64,000 bases of DNA, taken from contig NZ_CP115484.1 in the NCBI RefSeq assembly GCF_027627475.1, positions 2,092,001 through 2,156,000 of the forward strand, given 5' to 3'. The position numbers were made by a program, and so were the translations under genes. A model generated the notes under the pieces. The model saw only the letters and a list, made by a program, of their open reading frames with translations, was not told the origin of the DNA and searched no databases. Origin of the DNA: Paenibacillus sp. SYP-B4298 (GTDB taxonomy: Bacteria; Bacillota; Bacilli; Paenibacillales; Paenibacillaceae). Below are positions 53,598 to 61,500 of the stretch, one piece after another (the stretch's first letter is position 1; every line of letters starts with the position of its first letter).

Positions 53598-56500
53598 TCA
53601 CCCTTGAGGCCGCAGCCGGTATTGTTCTCGGGATAGCTTGGGTATGCGCGGTGCCGGCGCTGCCTGAACGGAAGCGGGGTCGATGCTTGCACTCAGTTGA
53701 GCAATGGTAGGGGCATGGAATAAGCGATGTACCGATAATTCCGTGCGGAACCGGGTTCGCATCCGGGAGACAGCCTGCATCGCCAGCAGAGAATGACCGC
53801 CTCGCTCGAAAAAATGGTCATGGATGCCCACCCTCTCCACCTGTAGCACCTCTGCCCAGATCGCCGCCATCGCTTCCTCCACTGCATTGCGGGGAGCCGC
53901 ATAGCTCTCCTCTCTCCCGCCGCCAGCCCTCTCCTCCGGCTCCGGCAGCGCCTTCCGGTCGACCTTGCCATTAGGCGACAGGGGCAACTGCTCCAGCCGC
54001 AGCAGCGTCTCCGGCACCATGTACTCCGGCAGCCGTTCCTTCAGCTCCTGGCGCAGCGCCCGCAGACGCTCCTCGTGCAGGTGGCGTGCCCAATCCGAAT
54101 CGCCTTCTGCACCATGCGAGTCATGGGCCCGGACTAGCTGCTGCTGCTGCTGATCCGTGTCGCGCCCTCCTCTGCTCTCCGCGGCTTGTCCCGCGCCGCC
54201 GAGAGCCACTTCCGCTGGTGCCGCAGCCTCCATCGTCTCCAACACAACATAGGCGACCAGACGTTTCTCGCCTGGACGATCTTCCCTTGCCACCACTGCG
54301 GCATCCTTGACACCTTCGCACAGCCGCAACGCTGCTTCGACCTCTCCCGGCTCGATCCGGTATCCCCGAATCTTCACCTGATGATCTCTCCGACCCAGGT
54401 ACGCGATCGTTCCATCCGCCAGATACCGCGCCAGATCGCCGGTCCGGTACAGCTTCCCTGTCCCATACGGATTCGGCACGAACTGCGTGGCCGTCTTCTC
54501 CTCATCGCCGACATACCCGCCGCCTACCTGCACCCCTGCAAGGCACAGCTCTCCGATTGCCCCGACAGGCAGCAGCCCCAGCCCTTCATTCAGGATGTAG
54601 GCCTGCGTGCCCGGCACGGGGCGTCCGATCGGCACCGCCTTCCCGGCCAGCTCGTCCAGCCGTTCCACGATGCCGTATACCGTCACATCGGTGCATTCTG
54701 TCGGCCCGTAGGTGTTCACGATGCCAGCTCTGCACGACTCCGATGACGTCCATGCCATTAGCCGTTCCGCTGCGATCGCCTCCCCACCGAGAAATACATA
54801 ACGCAGCGTCTGCAGCTCGCTGTACCCGCTCGGCTCGCTCTCCTCCAGCAGCGGGTAGAAGGCGCTCGGCGTGCCGTTCCATAACGTAATGCCATGCGTA
54901 TCGATCAGCGAAGACACCTCGGCCGGATCGTATATACCTGATGGCAGCAGTACCAGCTCGCCCCCTGTCATCAGCGGGGCGAAGATATTCTTCTGCGTCA
55001 GGTCGAAGCTTGGCGACGAGACGAGCAGCACCTTATCCTGCTCGTTCATTCCGAAGGCCTCCGTGTACCACTTCAGCAGGTTCGCGAACCCCTTGCGGTA
55101 TACGATCGCTCCCTTCGGCAGCCCTGTCGAGCCGGAGGTGAAGATCACATACATCGTATGCGCTGCACTTGCTGCCGCTGCCGGGTTCGTCTCCGCCTCC
55201 CGGCTGAGCAGTGCAGCATCCCGGTCCAGCAGCACCAGCTCCGCTCCCTGCTCCGCAGCAGCCTGCGCCAGCCTCTCGCCCCCATCCGCCTCGTCCAGCT
55301 CTGCCTGACAGCTCACCAGCGCCTGCACCTTTGCACTGCGGAGCATATACGCCAGGCGCTCTGCGGGCAGCGACGGGGCGAGCGGCACATAGGCGCCGCC
55401 TGCCTTGGCTACCCCCAACAGCGCCACGACCAGCTCCACGCTGCGCTCCAGGCAGATGCCTACCCGCGCTTCCGGGCCGATCCCGATCGCTTGCAGCCGA
55501 TGCGCCAGCTTGTTCGCCCTTCGATTCAGCTCGCTGTAGCTGAGCCGTTGCTCTCCGCATCTGACCGCTGTCCGCTGCCCATGACGCACTGCCATCGCTT
55601 CGATACGTGACAGGAAGCTCGGCTCCTCCGTCAAGGCGCTGCCTCCTTCAGGCGAGAAGTTCCATTCCTGCAACTGCTGAGCTGTCTCTGCCGATGTCAG
55701 CATACGGAGGCTGGCTATCGAGGTATGCTGCTGCTCAGTGACCTCATTTAATAATTGGTGGAAATGATCGTTCATGTGATGAATGGTCGAAGCGTCGAAC
55801 AGGTCTGAACGGTATTCGATGAAGCCCGAAAGCCCATGCTCTGTCTCCATGATGGAGAAAAACAGGTCGAACTTGGCGGTGTCCGTATCCGCCTCCTCCA
55901 TCTTGACCTCAATATCGCCAATACGCCCCTCGCCATGCTCCACCTTTTGCAGCTCGAACAGCACCTGATAGATCGGATTAGCACTCAACGAGCGATGGGG
56001 GCGCAGCTCTTCTATGAGCTTCTCAAACGGAATGCTCTGGTGTCGGTATGCGTCCATACAGCGCTGCTTGACTCTATCCAGCAGTCGCGAGAACGTCGGC
56101 TGGCCTGACAGGTCGGTTCGCAATACAATACTGTTCAAAAAACAGCCGATCAACTGCTCCGTTTCCGGCCATACGCGATTGGAGGTCAATGAGCCAATGA
56201 CAATATCCTCCTGTCCCGTATAGCGATACAACAGGACATTGAAGGCGGCAAGCATCGTCATGAACAAGGTGGCGTCATGCTGCCTGCCGAGCTCCTTCAA
56301 GCGCTCCAGCAGCTCCTTCGGATAGTGAAACCGATGAACGCCGCCCCGCGCAGACAGCACGCCCGGTCGCGGTCGATCTAGCGGCAGTGGCGTAATCTGG
56401 GGCGCCCCGTCCAGCGCCTGCCTCCAATACGAGAGCTCGGCTTCGAAGCCGCCTGTCTCGGCAGTCGTCCTCTGCCAGCAAGCGAAATCCACATACTGGA

Positions 56501-57152
56501 CAGGCATATCCTGCAACGCACAGGGACGACCCGTTCGCTGGGCATCGTACAGCTCGGACAGCTCACGGAAGATGATGCCGAACGACAATCCATCTGCCAC
56601 AATATGGTGCATCGTCAGCAGCAGTTGGAAGCTGCGCTCCCTCTTCTTCAGCAGCACTGCCCTCAGCAGGGGCGCCTCCGACAGCTTGAGCGGCATCGAC
56701 CGTTCCTCTTCATGGATGCGGGCAATCTCTGCCGCCTGCTCCTCACCGCTTAGCGCGCTGAGGTCCAATCGGGTCACGACTCGCTGGCCGGGGGGCAAGA
56801 TTTGTTGATACGGCACTCCGCCTTGCTCGACATAGACGGTTCTCAGAACCTCATGGCGCTCCACGATCTGATGGAGACACGTCTCGAACCAGTCAGTCTG
56901 AAGCTCGCCGTTCAGTTCACAAGACCATGTCGAGTTGTACGTCACCTGCCCCGGCTGAAGCTGCTCCAGAAACCAGATCTGCTCTTGTGCATAAGACAGT
57001 GGAAAGAGTCGATCTCCTGGCGCACGCTCCACGCGTTCCAATCGTGGTCGTTCCTGACCTCTGCTCTTGGCCTTCAACTTCAGCATCAGAAGCTGTCTCT
57101 GCTCCTCGGATAATTGGTTTAGAATCTCCTCGCGCGAATCGAGCCTGCTCAT
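53598..57152 (-). CDS. NRPS, single module C-A-T
   Basis: 1184 aa from ATG 57152, with GGAGG eight bases upstream; an ATG 15 bases earlier lacks a site. The N-terminus starts with a docking-type helix LSEEQRQLLMLKLKAKSR (about 13-30). C domain about 45-480 (MHHIVADGLS near 184), A domain about 500-1020 (FTSGSTGLPKG near 675, pocket D-L-K-N-F-G-T-D-V-K), T domain GGHSLLA near 1122. From about 53764 to 55702 the DNA is nearly identical to 50271-52216 in the next gene, so this A-T block is a recent duplicate and should load the same residue. It acts directly after the FAAL/FkbH protein. Confidence 0.95.
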   Translation of the reverse strand: MSRLDSREEILNQLSEEQRQLLMLKLKAKSRGQERPRLERVERAPGDRLFPLSYAQEQIWFLEQLQPGQVTYNSTWSCELNGELQTDWFETCLHQIVERHEVLRTVYVEQGGVPYQQILPPGQRVVTRLDLSALSGEEQAAEIARIHEEERSMPLKLSEAPLLRAVLLKKRERSFQLLLTMHHIVADGLSFGIIFRELSELYDAQRTGRPCALQDMPVQYVDFACWQRTTAETGGFEAELSYWRQALDGAPQITPLPLDRPRPGVLSARGGVHRFHYPKELLERLKELGRQHDATLFMTMLAAFNVLLYRYTGQEDIVIGSLTSNRVWPETEQLIGCFLNSIVLRTDLSGQPTFSRLLDRVKQRCMDAYRHQSIPFEKLIEELRPHRSLSANPIYQVLFELQKVEHGEGRIGDIEVKMEEADTDTAKFDLFFSIMETEHGLSGFIEYRSDLFDASTIHHMNDHFHQLLNEVTEQQHTSIASLRMLTSAETAQQLQEWNFSPEGGSALTEEPSFLSRIEAMAVRHGQRTAVRCGEQRLSYSELNRRANKLAHRLQAIGIGPEARVGICLERSVELVVALLGVAKAGGAYVPLAPSLPAERLAYMLRSAKVQALVSCQAELDEADGGERLAQAAAEQGAELVLLDRDAALLSREAETNPAAAASAAHTMYVIFTSGSTGLPKGAIVYRKGFANLLKWYTEAFGMNEQDKVLLVSSPSFDLTQKNIFAPLMTGGELVLLPSGIYDPAEVSSLIDTHGITLWNGTPSAFYPLLEESEPSGYSELQTLRYVFLGGEAIAAERLMAWTSSESCRAGIVNTYGPTECTDVTVYGIVERLDELAGKAVPIGRPVPGTQAYILNEGLGLLPVGAIGELCLAGVQVGGGYVGDEEKTATQFVPNPYGTGKLYRTGDLARYLADGTIAYLGRRDHQVKIRGYRIEPGEVEAALRLCEGVKDAAVVAREDRPGEKRLVAYVVLETMEAAAPAEVALGGAGQAAESRGGRDTDQQQQQLVRAHDSHGAEGDSDWARHLHEERLRALRQELKERLPEYMVPETLLRLEQLPLSPNGKVDRKALPEPEERAGGGREESYAAPRNAVEEAMAAIWAEVLQVERVGIHDHFFERGGHSLLAMQAVSRMRTRFRTELSVHRLFHAPTIAQLSASIDPASVQAAPAPRIPKLSREQYRLRPQG
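53764..55702. repeat. approximately 1.9-kb direct repeat, copy 2 (A-T region)
   Basis: Partner of 50271-52216. Differences are scattered single bases, many silent or conservative. Such similarity indicates recent duplication or ongoing gene conversion, and it would allow recombination that deletes one C domain together with one A-T block. Confidence 0.9.
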
Positions 57153-57274
57153 GGCATTTCCCTCCATGTCCTTATATGCATCTGCATTCTATTCTATTTA
57201 ACGATTGTTGATCTCCCCATGCTCTGCAGTGACCAAGGTGATCAAGGTAACCAGTCCTTCCGGCTACTTCGCCC

Positions 57275-58588
57275 TTATGCCTTGGCCTTGCGCGCCACGA
57301 GCTTCGCCATGAGCTGCCGTCTGTGCTCCGGGGTCAAGCCTTGCAGGAGCTCGATCGTCTCATGCAGGCTGTCCGTTGTCTGCTGCGGTTCTCCATACTG
57401 AAGCTCACCGGATCGTGTCGGTGTCCCTTCCAGTGCCCGGGCCACGATGTCCACCACCAGCTTGTCCGGGTCGCTGTCTCGCATGCGGCAGGAGGCGACT
57501 TGGCACGCTTCCTGCACTTGGGGCTGATCGAGCAGTTGCTGTATGGCAGCGGACACATCATCCTTGTTCCAGCGCGAGATGGGCAGGTACCCGCCCGCTC
57601 CCAGACCCGATACATAGCCAGCATTGCGTGGCCGGTCGAAGCCGTTGCCGAGAATGAGTTGCGGTATGCCCGCCTGCAACGCTTGCCCGAGTGTTCCGAT
57701 CCCGCCGTGATGGATAAGCAGCCTCACGCTGGGCATGATCTTGGAGAACGGCAGCCGATCCACATGCAGGATACCCGCAGGCAGGCGCTGTGGAACAACA
57801 TCGACATGCCGGGTAACGACGATAGCTGGCAACCCCAACGTCTCGCATGCCTCGATGCTAGCTTGGAAGAAGGCAGGCGAGATGGGCGGCGTAGTCGCAT
57901 GCGTAATTAAGACGGGACGTTCCTCGACGATTTGACTGCGGTAGGCAGCGGGAATTTCTTCCTCATTCTCATGGAGCAGAAAGCCTGCTTTAGTGATGCG
58001 CTCACGTTCCGCTGTGTCGCCAAACCAATGGGGCCAGAAGGCCACTCCATGGCTGTAATCCTCCATCAAGCGCTCCCAGTTGCGCACCGGGGCAAGCTCG
58101 AATCGCTGCCGAATGCCATTGATCTCCTGTCCAAAATAGCGGCTCATCGTCGATGAGGTCTGTGCCCCTTCCAGAAAGCTTGGCGCGAGAAACACGGTCA
58201 CATAAGGAATGCGCAGGCGCTCAGCGATCATCTGGGCAAGCACATGGATCATGTAATGGCCGATGAGCAGCGTCTCAGCGCCATCATAGAGCTCCGCTAT
58301 CCTCCTCGCATTGTCTTCCATTCTGGGGAGCAGATACTTTCGCGTGAAATCAATCCCCGATGCAGGATTCTGTACCTGCACCTGAATGTCCGCGTTCATC
58401 ATGAGCTGATATTGTGCAGTAGTATCAAATGGCATAAAGGCAAACCCACGCTTCATCGATTCCTGCTCATAGATGCAATGGGTCACCAAGGTGACCCGAT
58501 GCCCGTGCTGCTGCAGGACGCTGCCCATACGAAAGAACGGGTACAGATCACCGCCGGAGCCGATCGTTAACATTATGATATGTGCCAT
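57275..58588 (-). CDS. UGT/MGT-type glycosyltransferase with C-terminal docking-like helix
   Basis: 437-aa GT-B fold enzyme of family GT1. The N-terminal domain begins HIIMLTIGSGGDLYP, and the donor-binding signature HHGGIGTLGQALQAGIPQL lies near 292-310 with GNGFDRPRNA after it. The last 25 residues, LQGLTPEHRRQLMAKLVARK and a short end, match the LSPEQR-type docking helices of the operon's NRPS and monooxygenase. This suggests glycosylation of a carrier-bound intermediate. It lies ten bases after the FAAL gene, with 107 bases or more before the next gene. A hydroxyl of the glyceryl unit or lipid is a plausible acceptor. The sugar is unknown. Confidence 0.9.
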   Translation of the reverse strand: MAHIIMLTIGSGGDLYPFFRMGSVLQQHGHRVTLVTHCIYEQESMKRGFAFMPFDTTAQYQLMMNADIQVQVQNPASGIDFTRKYLLPRMEDNARRIAELYDGAETLLIGHYMIHVLAQMIAERLRIPYVTVFLAPSFLEGAQTSSTMSRYFGQEINGIRQRFELAPVRNWERLMEDYSHGVAFWPHWFGDTAERERITKAGFLLHENEEEIPAAYRSQIVEERPVLITHATTPPISPAFFQASIEACETLGLPAIVVTRHVDVVPQRLPAGILHVDRLPFSKIMPSVRLLIHHGGIGTLGQALQAGIPQLILGNGFDRPRNAGYVSGLGAGGYLPISRWNKDDVSAAIQQLLDQPQVQEACQVASCRMRDSDPDKLVVDIVARALEGTPTRSGELQYGEPQQTTDSLHETIELLQGLTPEHRRQLMAKLVARKAKA

Positions 58589-58598
58589 AACCTATCTC

Positions 58599-61500
58599 CT
58601 AATGGTCGGAATGTTCGTGGAGCAACTGCAATAGCTCCTCCTCGCTTAACCCTTCAAGCTCCTTGGCCATCATCCTCAATTCCTCAAGATCCGTCTGCTC
58701 CAGCAGATGCTGGTCAATGACCGACGATACATAGGCCACCGTGAAATCTTGCTGGAACAATACATCCAAGGACAGCTCTATGCCGAACGCATCGCGTATT
58801 CTGTACAACACCTGATGCGCCAGCAAGGAGTGACCCCCGATGAAAAAGAACGAGTCATGGACGCTGATCCGTTCGAGCTGCAGCAACTCTCTCCATATCG
58901 CCGCAACAATTTCCTCCGTCTGGTTCCTCGGGCCGACGTACTCACCCTCAGAGGCGGCGAACGGCCTTATCGAGTGGGAGCGCTGGATGGCCATGACCAG
59001 CTCCTCAGCACTCTCCAGCCTTGAGAGGAGGGAGCTCGCCCTGTTCGAGCTGACCGCCGCCCGGCGTGCAGCTCTGACCTGTGGTAGTAGTATGGGCGCT
59101 TGCTTGTGCTTGTCCGAAGACGCAGCGTAATCCGCCTTGCTATAATGGGGTGGCGCTGATAGGGGCACATGATAGAGAATTGCTCCATCTCCTTGAGCTT
59201 CGGTTACCCCAGGCAGCGCACGGACAAATTGATGGAACGGCGTATTGCGATCTGTGGGGATATAATGGATGATCATCTCCTGCGTGCCCTCCGTTGCCAA
59301 TTGTCGAAGCTGTTCAAGTATTCGTGCCTCAACGCCCTTGCCCAGCACACGACAACTGAGCATCCAGCCATGCACGATCATCGCAGCGTCCTGCTGCTGA
59401 TAGAATACAGCGCCTACCCATCCATAATCACCGAAGCGATCACGGACATGAACTGCCAGGCAATGCTCCTCATGGTGCTGCAGAAGCTGGAGCAGGTCCT
59501 CCTCCCTTTGACGAAGGCCGGTCGAGTTGAACTGGTTCGTCCGGTAAGTTAGCTGCGATATGCGTGGAATCTGCTCGGGCTCAAGCCTCGTACAGTTGAC
59601 CTCCAGTTGCAGTTGGGACATAAAGCTCTCATAGCTCATGTGCTCCTGTTGAAGCGACTGAATGAACTCCTGCCGCAGGGCATTCTCCCGATACATCTGG
59701 TTGCGTCTTCGGTCCTCCTCGCTAAGCTGAGCCTGGTCAAACACCCATAGCCGCTCCAGCTTCGACCGAAAGCCTGGCCATCGCTCCTGCACATGAATGA
59801 CGAACACATCAGGGCAATTCGCTTCGATCTCGGCGCATTCGACCGGGTTATCATCGAGCATGATGAAGCTGTCAAGACTGAGGCCAAGCTCCTCGGCCAG
59901 GCTTGCAAGGTTGCTCGACTTGGCCTCCCAATTCATGCGATAGGCCGCCACATGCTCCTTGCGCAGCAGCATGTCCTCACGCGACTCCAATACGCGCCAT
60001 ACATCATGCTCGGCATTTTTGCTGCACAGACAGATGAGCATTCCATGCCTGTGCTGCTCCAGAACGAAATGCTGCAGATAGAGGCTTCTATCATCCAGCA
60101 CCACCCCCTCTGCCCCGTCTTCCGCACAGACCCCAGACCACAGTGTGTAGTCGCAATCCAGTACCATTACTTTTTTGGGGGCAGTGAGCACGCTGCTGAT
60201 GGTGCGGGCGAGTGCCGTCCCGATACACGCGAAGTAAGGATACGTATATGGCGTATGGCTCATCTTCTCCGCATACTCATCGTAGTAGTCCGCGTGCGTG
60301 AGGCCTGCGGATAGCTGATGGGAGTGCAGCAGGTATACACCCGGCAGTGAGGCGATGCGCTCGACAATGACCCCCTCAAGCGTCGACCAGAGTGAAGCCT
60401 TCCGTTCCTGGCTCTCTGGCGGCTCTGGACAGATGGCTACGATGCACGTACCGGGAGCTTGGCGATTGTGCTGCTCCAGAGCAGCAGCAAGCTGATGCAC
60501 ATTGGTTAGCAGGCACTCATCAGCCTCTGCCCCCTCACCCAGTGATGAGTCCTCATTTGAACGAAAGTCGGACAGCCGGACAAGAACAATACGGATACCC
60601 TCCTTGCTCCGTGCCAGCTCACTGTCAGGCTGCAAGAGCTGCTGGAACACCTGATTATATGGTGCGAAGCCAATCGTTGTCCGCATCCCCAGCTCCTTCA
60701 GCCAGAAGGCCAAGGCATCCTCTACAAACTGAGAGGTGAATGTGGAGACGATCTGGATGGGAACGGGCTCCTGCTTCTGCTGGTGGCGAAGCCAGGCCAT
60801 ACGGGGGAGCTCCCATTCCCTGACCGACTTCTCCGGGCTCGCGATGCTTGCTTGTATGATCTCCATATATAGGTCGGCGAAGGCTTCCACGCGACTCAGC
60901 TCGAACAGCTCGGTATTGAAAGCAATAGCAGCCGACATCCTATCGCCGTGGTCAATCAGCGTAAGAAAGAAGTCAAACTCGGTAACGCCTGTATGAAGCG
61001 GTTGAGGGTGAAGCTTCCACTCCGCTGGCAGTCCTGCCGGACGCCCCAGCGCGAGATAACTGAACATGACTTGAATGACAGGATTATAGCTCATCGTCCG
61101 CTCGGGATTGACCATCTCAACGATCTTGGAGAACGAAATGTCCTGGTTCTCCAATGTCTGCAGCACAGACTGTCTGGCGATGGCTAGGAGCTGCAAGAAA
61201 GGCACCGGCTCGGACTCCAGGCGAATGCGCAACGGCAGCGGTTGGGCATAGAAGCCGATCGCCTCCTCCAGCTCGCGAATTCTCCGGCCATCGACCGGGG
61301 TGCCGATGATGAAATCCCTGGACTCGGTGAGCAGGTTGACGAATGCAATATAGGCGCTGAGCAGCGTTACATATGGAGTCACACCCTGCTGCTGACTGAA
61401 CATGCGTATGCGTTCACTTAATTGGCTGGACAGATGAAAGGTATATTGTCCACCCATATGACGAGACACTGCCGGACGTTCGTAATCCGGCGGCAGCTCC

